From NCBI GenBank assembly GCA_017880825.1, contig JADGRN010000062.1, forward strand, positions 1-7,701: DNA of 7,701 nucleotides, read 5' to 3'. The translations under genes and the position numbers were made by a program. Each line of letters begins with the position of its first letter. The stretch's first letter is position 1. The DNA comes from Methylophilaceae bacterium (GTDB taxonomy: Bacteria > Pseudomonadota > Gammaproteobacteria > Burkholderiales > Methylophilaceae). Shown here in pieces: positions 1-6,547 of this stretch. A model generated the notes under the pieces. That model made no database searches. It saw only the letters and a program-made list of their open reading frames with translations, and was not told the DNA's origin.

Positions 1-1383
<1,383 letters not shown>

Positions 1384-1419
1384 TCAATCTCCTAAATTTA
1401 ATCAATTAATCTGTACGAG

Positions 1420-1438
1420 CGAGCCTCGTTAGGCCTCG
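1420..1438 (-). other. Hairpin spanning the groES stop codon in the groES-groEL gap
   Basis: On the minus strand CGAG (1438-1435) pairs with CTCG (1423-1420), and CCT (1433-1431 region) pairs with AGG (1426-1424), around an AACG tetraloop, with one bulged G at 1434. The groES TAA at 1431-1429 falls in the stem and loop. There is no T-tract after it, so it is unlikely to be a strong terminator, and groEL follows with its own Shine-Dalgarno. It could be an mRNA processing or stability element. The dyad is visible in the sequence; its function is inferred. Confidence 0.35.
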
Positions 1439-1719
1439 ACAACGCCCATGATGTCTTCTTCGCGCATAACCAGCAGTTCTTCGCCATCAACCTTGACTGC
1501 CTGGCCCGAATATTTGCCGAACAGTACCTTGTCGCCAACCTTGACTTCCAGTTTGCGCACGGAACCGTCTTCCAGCACCTTGCCGTTACCAACAGCAATA
1601 ATTTCACCCTGATCCGGCTTTTCAGCGGCAGTATCCGGAATGACGATACCGGATGCGGTAGTGCGTACTTCTTCCAGGCGTTTTACAATAACTCTATCGT
1701 GCAAAGGACGAATTTTCAT
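1429..1719 (-). CDS. groS: Co-chaperonin GroES (10 kDa)
   Basis: GroES forms the seven-membered lid of the GroEL chamber. The 96-residue product begins [14 protein letters not shown], the classic GroES N-terminus, and has the normal family length. Residues about 17-32 form the mobile loop with the hydrophobic GIVI contact to Gro[12 protein letters not shown] turn in the middle and the end segment [20 protein letters not shown] are also typical. I chose ATG 1719-1717 because the protein is then collinear with the family and an AGGAG Shine-Dalgarno (minus strand, 1732-1728) sits 8 bases upstream. The frame stays open to an ATG at 1797, but that start would lie at or just after the predicted transcription start, inside the CIRCE operator, and add 26 unrelated residues. 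It is the first gene of groESL and is expected to be induced by heat or misfolding through loss of HrcA binding. Confidence 0.98.
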   Translation of the reverse strand: MKIRPLHDRVIVKRLEEVRTTASGIVIPDTAAEKPDQGEIIAVGNGKVLEDGSVRKLEVKVGDKVLFGKYSGQAVKVDGEELLVMREEDIMGVVEA

Positions 1720-1783
1720 GAGTGGTTCTCCTAGTTCATTAAACAAATTGTCAGTGGGTGATGAATGCAGAACGAGATGAAAG

Positions 1784-1816
1784 TTATTAGCACTCACATC
1801 TATTGAGTGCTAATAA
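1784..1816. promoter_or_regulatory. CIRCE operator (HrcA binding site) of groESL
   Basis: The sequence holds the exact consensus TTAGCACTC (1787-1795), nine spacer bases, then GAGTGCTAA (1805-1813). The dyad extends to perfect 12-base arms at 1784-1795 and 1805-1816. CIRCE is the operator of the heat-shock repressor HrcA, whose activity depends on GroEL. It overlaps the -10 box and the predicted start point of the groESL promoter, so HrcA would block initiation. As part of the 5' UTR it could also fold as an RNA hairpin. The hrcA gene itself is not in this window. Confidence 0.97.
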
Positions 1817-1841
1817 TACGGACTTAACGCATATTTTTCAA
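1813..1841 (-). promoter_or_regulatory. Housekeeping sigma-70-type promoter of groESL
   Basis: Read on the minus strand, TTGAAA (1841-1836) and TATTAT (1818-1813) are separated by exactly 17 bases. Each box matches consensus at five of six positions. Transcription should begin about seven bases past the -10 box, near 1806, inside the CIRCE dyad, leaving a 5' UTR of roughly 85 bases before groES. Spacing, box quality and operator overlap agree with each other, so this is a strong prediction, but the start site is not mapped. Confidence 0.8.
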
Positions 1842-1872
1842 TAGGGGATTAAGTTTCTGTCCATATATTTGG

Positions 1873-1899
1873 TTGATTTTTTCAAGAAAAGCTTATGCT
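1873..1899 (+). promoter_or_regulatory. Weak candidate promoter for bioA
   Basis: TTGATT (1873-1878) and TATGCT (1894-1899) on the plus strand could serve as -35 and -10 boxes. The 15-base spacer is shorter than the usual 16-18. It is the best pair I see between the groESL promoter and the bioA start, and it would give a leader of about 43 bases. I see no BirA-type operator near it. This is a suggestion only. Confidence 0.3.
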
Positions 1900-1933
1900 T
1901 TGCACTCCAACACAGAACAAACCCCGGTAAAAA

Positions 1934-1951
1934 ACTTAGATGACTTAGATG
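1934..1951 (+). repeat. 9-bp tandem duplication containing the bioA start codon
   Basis: The nonamer ACTTAGATG occurs twice in direct succession (1934-1942 and 1943-1951). The second copy ends in the bioA ATG and the first ends in another ATG in the same frame. That first ATG reads Met-Thr-stop, and its TAG directly abuts the bioA start. No convincing Shine-Dalgarno lies just upstream. The duplication is plain in the sequence; any effect on translation is inferred. Confidence 0.9.
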
Positions 1952-3256
1952 CAAAACAACGATCTACTGAAACGTAGCCTGCACGCGGTCTGGCATCCCT
2001 GTACGCAGATGAAAGTCCACGAAACCATGCCGCTGATCCCAATTCAGCGAGGAGAGGGTGTCTGGCTTTACGATTTTGACGGCAAGTGCTATCTGGATGC
2101 GGTGAGTTCGTGGTGGGTCAATCTGTTCGGGCACAACAACCCACGCATCAAGGCGGCAATTAAACTCCAGTTGGATAAGCTGGAGCATGTGATGCTGGCG
2201 GGGTTTACCCATGAGCCGGTGGTGCAGCTCTCCGAGCGGCTATCTGCGCTGACTGGCCTCGGGCATTGCTTCTATGCCTCCGATGGCGCCTCTGCTGCCG
2301 AAATCTCACTCAAGATGAGCTTTCATTACTGGCGCAATCTTGGGCACGACAAAAAAATCCAATTTATCAGTTTGCAAAATGGTTATCACGGCGAAACGCT
2401 GGGTGCGTTATCGGTGACTGATGTCGCGCTGTTCAAAGACACCTATGCGCCGCTACTCAGGCCAAGTGTGCAAATGCCATCGCCGGATTGGCGACTGGTT
2501 GAAGCGGGGGAGTCGGCCGAGGCTTATGCCTTGTGCTGTGCGGCTGTGTTGGAAAGTTATCTGGCGCAACATCATGGCGCAACCGCGGCATTCATTATCG
2601 AACCGCTGGTGCAAGGCGCAGCGGGTATGGCCATGTATGACGCGATATATCTGAAGCGTGCACGGGAAATCTGTGATCGTTACCAGGTGCATCTGATTGC
2701 CGATGAAATTGCCGTGGGTTTTGGCCGAACCGGTACTTTGTTCGCCTGTGAGCAGGCAGCTATCAAAGCGGATTTCATGTGCCTGTCCAAAGGTATTACC
2801 GGCGGCTATTTACCATTGTCAGTGGTGTTGACGACGGATCAGGTTTACCAGGCTTTTTATGATGACAGCGTAGCGCGCGGTTTTCTGCATTCGCATAGCT
2901 ATACCGGCAATGCGCTGGCCTGTAGCGCGGCCTTGGCCACGCTGGATATCTTCGAACAGGATGACGTGCTGCATGGCAATCAGGTCAAAGCCGCTTATAT
3001 GAATGCCGAGATGCAAGCGCTCACTGACTTGCCGATTAAGTATCTACGCAATACCGGCATGATCTGGGCGTTCGATGTGCAAACCGGGGATACCAATTTC
3101 TCTAGGCAGTTTTACCAAGCCGCATTGCAAAAAGGCCTGCTGTTGCGGCCTATCGGTAATACGGTTTATTTCATGCCGCCGTATGTGATTGCGGAGGCAG
3201 AGATGGACTGGTTGATAGAGCAGACGCGCGAACTGCTTATAAGCTGTGTGCATTAA
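1949..3256 (+). CDS. bioA: Adenosylmethionine-8-amino-7-oxononanoate aminotransferase BioA
   Basis: BioA is the PLP-dependent aminotransferase that converts KAPA to DAPA in biotin synthesis, using S-adenosylmethionine as amino donor. The 435-residue length is close to the ~430 of the family. The N-terminal HAVWHPCTQM segment (residues 12-21), DAVSSWWVN (50-58), SDGASAAE in the cofactor phosphate region (111-118) and NGYHGET (144-150) are typical. ADEIAVGFGRTG supplies Asp252 for the pyridine nitrogen, and LSKGITGG supplies the Schiff-base Lys281. Arg400, in LLLRPIGNTVYFMPP, matches the KAPA-carboxylate arginine. The start is set by the family N-terminus, although no good Shine-Dalgarno is present. 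The other biotin genes (bioB, F, C, D) are absent here, so bioA stands apart from them. It is divergent from groESL and followed after 6 bases by dacB. Confidence 0.97.
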   Translation: MQNNDLLKRSLHAVWHPCTQMKVHETMPLIPIQRGEGVWLYDFDGKCYLDAVSSWWVNLFGHNNPRIKAAIKLQLDKLEHVMLAGFTHEPVVQLSERLSALTGLGHCFYASDGASAAEISLKMSFHYWRNLGHDKKIQFISLQNGYHGETLGALSVTDVALFKDTYAPLLRPSVQMPSPDWRLVEAGESAEAYALCCAAVLESYLAQHHGATAAFIIEPLVQGAAGMAMYDAIYLKRAREICDRYQVHLIADEIAVGFGRTGTLFACEQAAIKADFMCLSKGITGGYLPLSVVLTTDQVYQAFYDDSVARGFLHSHSYTGNALACSAALATLDIFEQDDVLHGNQVKAAYMNAEMQALTDLPIKYLRNTGMIWAFDVQTGDTNFSRQFYQAALQKGLLLRPIGNTVYFMPPYVIAEAEMDWLIEQTRELLISCVH

Positions 3257-3262
3257 AGTCCG

Positions 3263-4690
3263 ATGACGATTACCAAAATTAAAAACTGTTTGCCACTAGC
3301 GTTTGGATTGATGCTTTGGACCAATCTGGCGCTGGCAGAGCTGCCGGAGTCATTGACCATGGCGTTGCAGGCTGAGCGGCTGCCTTTGGATGGCGTATCA
3401 GTGTATGTCCGGCAGATAGGCGAGCCGCAACCAGCTATTGACCACCGCACTGATGTGCCGCTCAACCCGGCCTCGACCATGAAGCTGCTGACCACCTATG
3501 CCGGACTTGAATTGTTGGGCCCAGCTTACGAATGGCATACCGAGGTTTACAGCGATGGCGCGCTGAAAAATGGTGTGCTGGATGGTAATCTTTTTTTGAA
3601 GGGTCATGGAGACCCTGTGCTTGATCTGGAGAGCTTCTGGCGCCTGCTAAGTAATCTTCGCCAGGCTGGCGTGCGGGAAATACGTGGCGACCTGGTGCTG
3701 GATCATAGTTACTTCGCACCCATTATCGATGTTCCCGGGGCTTTCGACGGCGAGCCATCCCGCGCTTATAACGCTGTTCCCGATGCCTTGCTGGTTAATC
3801 TGAAGGCGACCAGTTTTCATTTTCAAGGCAATACTCAAAGCGGCAAGCTAGCTATCTCTGCCGAGCCTGATTTTCCCCAGATCAAAATCGTCAATCGGCT
3901 AATGCTGAATCAGGGGTTATGCCAGAATTGGAAAGACAAGCTGGACTACAAAGTCACGCCACAGGGAGAAGATATAACGGTTACTTTCAGCGGTAGTTAT
4001 GCCGCAGCGTGTGACGAGAAATATCTCGACCTCAGTCTGTTCGACGGCTCTGTCTATACATTTCACCTGTTTCGCCAGCTGTGGCAGCAATTGGGGGGTA
4101 GTTTTCAGGGTAAATTAAAAACAGGCGAGGTGCCTGTCACTGCGCAGAAGTTGCTGGATCACACCTCGCTGCCGTCGGCAGACGTCATCCGCCGCATCAA
4201 TAAATACAGCAATAACTTAATGGCGCGACAACTATTACTCACCATCGCCGCAGAACGTAGTGGTGTGCCCGCAACCGACGAAGGCGCTCGCAAGGCAATC
4301 AATGACTGGCTGGCTTCAGAACGATTAAATTTTCCCGAACTGGTGCTGGAAAACGGTTCCGGGCTTTCGCGTATTGAGCGCATCAGCGCCAGGCACTTGG
4401 GAGAACTGTTGCTGGCAGCTTACGCCAGCCCGGTGATGCCTGAATTGATGTCTTCTTTGCCGGTATTGTCCGTGGATGGCACGGTAAAAAAACGTCAAAC
4501 TGATAGCCAATTTCAGGGCCGGGCGCATCTCAAAACCGGCTCGCTGGATGGTGTCAGCGCGCTTGCCGGCTATATGCTGGATGAAAAAGGCCGACGCTGG
4601 GTAATTGTATTTATGGCTAATCACCCGCGTGCTGCCTTTTCAAGGCAGGCTCAGGATGTACTGCTGGAATGGGTTTACAAGCATGAATGA
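3263..4690 (+). CDS. dacB: D-alanyl-D-alanine carboxypeptidase/endopeptidase, PBP4 type (peptidase S13)
   Basis: This 475-residue periplasmic enzyme should trim D-Ala from peptidoglycan stem peptides and cut D-Ala-mDAP cross-links. Residues 1-25 form a signal peptide: Lys5 and Lys7, a hydrophobic core LPLAFGLMLWTNLALA, then cleavage after Ala25. All three penicillin-binding motifs are present: STMK (Ser71 nucleophile, Lys74), SNN (316-318) and KTG (424-426). The ~240 residues between the first two motifs fit the large insertion typical of S13 enzymes. ENGSGLSR (363-370) is also typical. Cys220 and Cys250 might form a disulfide. Length matches E. coli PBP4 (~477). The start is 6 bases after the bioA stop and lacks a clear Shine-Dalgarno, suggesting coupling to bioA. 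The family call is firm; the balance of carboxypeptidase and endopeptidase activity cannot be read from sequence. Confidence 0.95.
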   Translation: MTITKIKNCLPLAFGLMLWTNLALAELPESLTMALQAERLPLDGVSVYVRQIGEPQPAIDHRTDVPLNPASTMKLLTTYAGLELLGPAYEWHTEVYSDGALKNGVLDGNLFLKGHGDPVLDLESFWRLLSNLRQAGVREIRGDLVLDHSYFAPIIDVPGAFDGEPSRAYNAVPDALLVNLKATSFHFQGNTQSGKLAISAEPDFPQIKIVNRLMLNQGLCQNWKDKLDYKVTPQGEDITVTFSGSYAAACDEKYLDLSLFDGSVYTFHLFRQLWQQLGGSFQGKLKTGEVPVTAQKLLDHTSLPSADVIRRINKYSNNLMARQLLLTIAAERSGVPATDEGARKAINDWLASERLNFPELVLENGSGLSRIERISARHLGELLLAAYASPVMPELMSSLPVLSVDGTVKKRQTDSQFQGRAHLKTGSLDGVSALAGYMLDEKGRRWVIVFMANHPRAAFSRQAQDVLLEWVYKHE

Positions 4691-4745
4691 GGTCTGGGCT
4701 ATGGCTGCAGCAAGGGAGTCCGCGCATGAACTCATAATGATTTCA

Positions 4746-4786
4746 GGTATCATAATCACTCCATCGGTGATGGTACCGATGATATC
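4746..4786 (+). promoter_or_regulatory. Cluster of overlapping inverted repeats in the FKBP leader
   Basis: Four dyads overlap in 41 bases. GGTATCAT (4746-4753) pairs with ATGATATC (4779-4786) with one G-U. ATCAC (4755-4759) pairs with GTGAT (4767-4771). CCATC (4761-4765) pairs with GATGG (4769-4773). CATCGGT (4762-4768) pairs with ACCGATG (4775-4781). Some exclude each other. The outer stem ends one base before the AGGGAG Shine-Dalgarno at 4787. No T-run follows, so a terminator is unlikely. This could be a folded leader or protein operator; the function is unknown. Confidence 0.4.
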
Positions 4787-4798
4787 AGGGAGCTGTGC

Positions 4799-5260
4799 AT
4801 GAAACGAACTACTTTACTGGCCAGTGCGCTGTTATTTGCATTGTTTGCAAATGTGGGCTGCACGGCTGATTCAGAAACTTCTGCTAAGGAACCAAGCGCA
4901 ATGAGCAAAAATATTACCGATCTGGTCAAGACTGACCAGAAGGTGGGCGACGGCGCTGAGGCGCAGATCGGCAATAGCGTTAAAGTGCATTACACCGGCT
5001 GGTTGTATGACCCTAGTAAGCCCGAGGGCCACGGCAGCAAATTCGATAGCTCGCTGGATCGCGGCGACCCGTTTGAGTTTTTCCTGGGCGGCGGGCAGGT
5101 GATTCAAGGCTGGGACGACGGTGTGCAGGGCATGAAAGTCGGCGGCAAGCGCACGCTGATTATTCCATCCCATATGGCTTATGGCGAACGCGGCGCGGGT
5201 GGCGTAATCCCCCCTGGCGCCACACTGGTGTTCGATGTGCAACTGCTGGGGATTAAATAA
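4799..5260 (+). CDS. FKBP-type peptidyl-prolyl cis-trans isomerase, exported
   Basis: The enzyme accelerates cis-trans isomerisation of X-Pro bonds. Its 153 residues split into an N-terminal export signal (1-21), a polar linker (22-37) and one FKBP domain (about 38-153). By alignment to FKBP12 the pocket is complete: Tyr65 in VHYTGW, Phe82-Asp83, Phe92, Val101-Ile102, Trp105, Tyr128 and Phe145 in [11 protein letters not shown]. The signal ends in FANVGC, so Cys21 may be lipidated. However, Asn at -3 is a poor lipobox residue, so a soluble periplasmic form is also possible. AGGGAG (4787-4792) lies 6 bases before the ATG and supports this start. A second in-frame ATG at 4901 (Met35) has AAGGA ten bases upstream and would give a cytoplasmic domain-only form. 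The gene stands alone, 108 bases after dacB. Confidence 0.93.
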   Translation: MKRTTLLASALLFALFANVGCTADSETSAKEPSAMSKNITDLVKTDQKVGDGAEAQIGNSVKVHYTGWLYDPSKPEGHGSKFDSSLDRGDPFEFFLGGGQVIQGWDDGVQGMKVGGKRTLIIPSHMAYGERGAGGVIPPGATLVFDVQLLGIK

Positions 5261-5279
5261 ACCAATGATGCTGTCGCTG

Positions 5280-5394
5280 CGCTTTCATTTCGAGAACGAG
5301 GCAGGCGGCAACGACTAAGCGATAGATAGTGCAAATTAGTAGGGTGAGAAGCGGGCGGGGAAGCCAACAATGCTTCGCTGATGAAATGGAAGCG
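5280..5394 (+). promoter_or_regulatory. Possible long-range RNA helix covering the osmC ribosome binding site
   Basis: Bases 5280-5291 (CGCTTTCATTTC) can pair with 5383-5394 (GAAATGGAAGCG) over 12 positions, with one G-U wobble; a further U-G pair (5382 with 5292) is possible. The 3' arm contains GGAAG (5388-5392), the Shine-Dalgarno I assign to the OsmC-family gene. A small GAAGC/GCTTC hairpin (5360-5364 with 5372-5376) lies inside the loop. The complementarity is read directly; a regulatory role is inferred and depends on transcription starting upstream of 5280. Confidence 0.3.
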
Positions 5395-5398
5395 GATA

Positions 5399-5836
5399 AT
5401 GAAAGCAAGAGTAAAGTGGGTTGAAAATGTATGCTTCATCGGCGAGTCAGAAACCGGGCACGCCGTGGTGCTGGATGGTGCGCCAGATGCTGGCGGACGT
5501 AATCTTGGTATGCGACCGATGGAAATGTTGCTGTTAGGCATGGGTGCCTGTACCTCGTTTGATGTCGTTACCATTTTGAAAAAAGCGCGTCAGCCTATTA
5601 GCGATTGCGTGGCTGAGATGCAGGCTGAGCGTGCCGATGAAGTACCTAAAGTATTCACCAGGATTCATGTGCATTTCGTGGTGACTGGGGCAGGTTTGAA
5701 TCCGGTGCAGGTTGAACGTGCCGTTAAGCTGTCGGCCGAAAAATACTGCTCAGCCTCTATCATGCTGGGCAAGACCGCAATAGTGACGCATGACTTTGAA
5801 ATTATAGATTCTGAAATTAAAGCGGGGTCTGTTTGA
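5399..5836 (+). CDS. OsmC family protein, YhfA-like
   Basis: OsmC-fold proteins are dimeric, and the characterised Ohr and OsmC members reduce organic peroxides with a cysteine pair. YhfA-type members have no settled role. This 145-residue protein resembles E. coli YhfA (~134) along its whole length: MKARVKWVE at the start, RPMEMLLLGMGACTSFDVV (39-57), FTRIHVHFVVTG (86-97) and LSAEKYCSASIML near 111-123. The two family cysteines are Cys51 and Cys117, and Glu42 is also conserved. I chose ATG 5399 because GGAAG lies 6 bases upstream and the homologous N-terminus begins there. An in-frame ATG at 5381 would add MKWKRI and has no Shine-Dalgarno. The stop overlaps the proposed TTG start of the VOC gene, suggesting coupled expression. 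A detoxification role is plausible but not shown. Confidence 0.9.
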   Translation: MKARVKWVENVCFIGESETGHAVVLDGAPDAGGRNLGMRPMEMLLLGMGACTSFDVVTILKKARQPISDCVAEMQAERADEVPKVFTRIHVHFVVTGAGLNPVQVERAVKLSAEKYCSASIMLGKTAIVTHDFEIIDSEIKAGSV

Positions 5837-6237
5837 AACGGCCTGACGGCCTGCTGGGCATGCGCCATGTGGCACTATTCGTGCAGGATTTAGACGCTTG
5901 TCTACATTTTTATATTGAAGTCCTCGGTATGCGATTGGAATGGCAGCCTGACCCTGACAATTATTATCTGACTTCCGGTTCCGACAATCTGGCCTTACAC
6001 CGCGCCGCTGCTAGTGATGTGCCTGCTGGCCCGCAGCGTTTGGATCATATTGGCTTTATCCTGAAAACGCCCACCGATGTAGATGCGTGGCACACGCATT
6101 TTGTGCAACACAAGGTAAAAATTTTGCAAGCACCAAAGACTCACCGTGACGGTGCGCGCAGCTTCTACTGTACGGACCCCGCAGGTAACACGCTGCAGAT
6201 GATTTACCATGCGCCCATTTCAGACAAAGCTAGCTAG
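5833..6237 (+). CDS. VOC superfamily (glyoxalase/bleomycin-resistance fold) protein
   Basis: This 134-residue protein has the paired beta-alpha-beta-beta-beta modules of the vicinal oxygen chelate superfamily: MRHVALFVQDLDACLHFYIEVLGM (10-33) opens the first and LDHIGFILKTPTDVDAWHTHF (70-90) the second, which ends DPAGNTLQMIYH (115-126). Likely metal-site positions are His12, His56, His72 and Gln122. The last is Gln where glyoxalase I has Glu, and His56 replaces the other Glu, so lactoylglutathione lyase activity should not be assumed. The proposed TTG start (5833-5835) overlaps the OsmC TGA and has GGGG five bases upstream. The alternative is ATG 5860, giving 125 residues and still a complete fold, but with a weaker Shine-Dalgarno. 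The substrate is unknown. The 3' end overlaps the convergent gene by 8 bases. Confidence 0.85.
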   Translation: MKRPDGLLGMRHVALFVQDLDACLHFYIEVLGMRLEWQPDPDNYYLTSGSDNLALHRAAASDVPAGPQRLDHIGFILKTPTDVDAWHTHFVQHKVKILQAPKTHRDGARSFYCTDPAGNTLQMIYHAPISDKAS

Positions 6238-6238
6238 C
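6229..6238. other. 10-bp palindrome holding both stop codons of convergent genes
   Basis: GCTAGCTAGC is a perfect palindrome with no spacer. The TAG of the VOC gene is at 6235-6237 on the plus strand, and the TAG of the DUF2322-like gene is at 6232-6230 on the minus strand. The coding regions overlap by 8 bases, so no separate terminator fits between them. CTAG, usually a rare tetramer in proteobacterial DNA, occurs twice in a row here. Confidence 0.85.
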
Positions 6239-6547
6239 AGAGATTTTTATTGTCAGTGGGCTATTGTCTTCGAGCGCGCTGAATAGGCGGTCGATGTGTG
6301 GATGCTTGCCTGGATGGTTTTCGGCATCCAGAGTGTGCTCGGCATATAACACCAGCCCTTCTTCTGCGGCCTTGTTGTGGATGCTGCCCCATTTTTTCCA
6401 GAGATGATGATAGACCTTGAGCGAGCCCTGGCTACCGGGTTTGTTTTCGATAACACCAGCGGAATGACCATTCTGATCAAATAGCTCAATACGTTGCAGA
6501 TGGTCGGCGCTTTCGAGAACGGCCAGGCGTTCGCTGAATGTTTTCAT
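6230..6547 (-). CDS. Conserved small protein resembling DUF2322, unknown function
   Basis: The 105-residue product has no signal peptide or membrane segment and is probably cytoplasmic. From memory it resembles the DUF2322 family (small proteins of beta- and gammaproteobacteria): an N-terminal [15 protein letters not shown] stretch (11-25), the signature-like [16 protein letters not shown] (34-49), [12 protein letters not shown] (61-72) and [12 protein letters not shown] (78-89). The family has no known activity. It is rich in His (9 of 105), but I see no standard metal motif. The ATG at 6547-6545 overlaps the coq7 TGA in an ATGA, so it is very likely translated by ribosomes finishing coq7. 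Its 3' end overlaps the convergent VOC gene by 8 bases. The gene is well supported by coupling and protein-like sequence; the family name needs a profile search. Confidence 0.85.
   Translation of the reverse strand: MKTFSERLAVLESADHLQRIELFDQNGHSAGVIENKPGSQGSLKVYHHLWKKWGSIHNKAAEEGLVLYAEHTLDAENHPGKHPHIDRLFSALEDNSPLTIKISAS

Noticed and set aside
1720..1797. Upstream extension of groES to an ATG at 1797
   Set aside because: That start lies in the CIRCE operator at or near the predicted transcription start, lacks a ribosome site and adds residues no GroES has. The ATG at 1719 has a good AGGAG and the family N-terminus.
1842..1886. Sigma-32 heat-shock promoter for groESL: CTTGAA (minus, 1886-1881) and CCCCTATT (minus, 1847-1840)
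   Set aside because: The two boxes are about 33 bases apart, where sigma-32 promoters have roughly 13-17. Each half looks good alone, but the spacing rules out a joint promoter.
4732..4756. Two TCATAAT motifs as -10 boxes for the FKBP gene
   Set aside because: Neither has a recognisable -35 box at 16-18 bases upstream, so I do not call a promoter.
4605..4802. A 65-codon plus-strand frame bridging dacB and the FKBP gene
   Set aside because: Most of it overlaps dacB in another frame, and the rest covers the dyad cluster. It has no ribosome site and no protein-like pattern.
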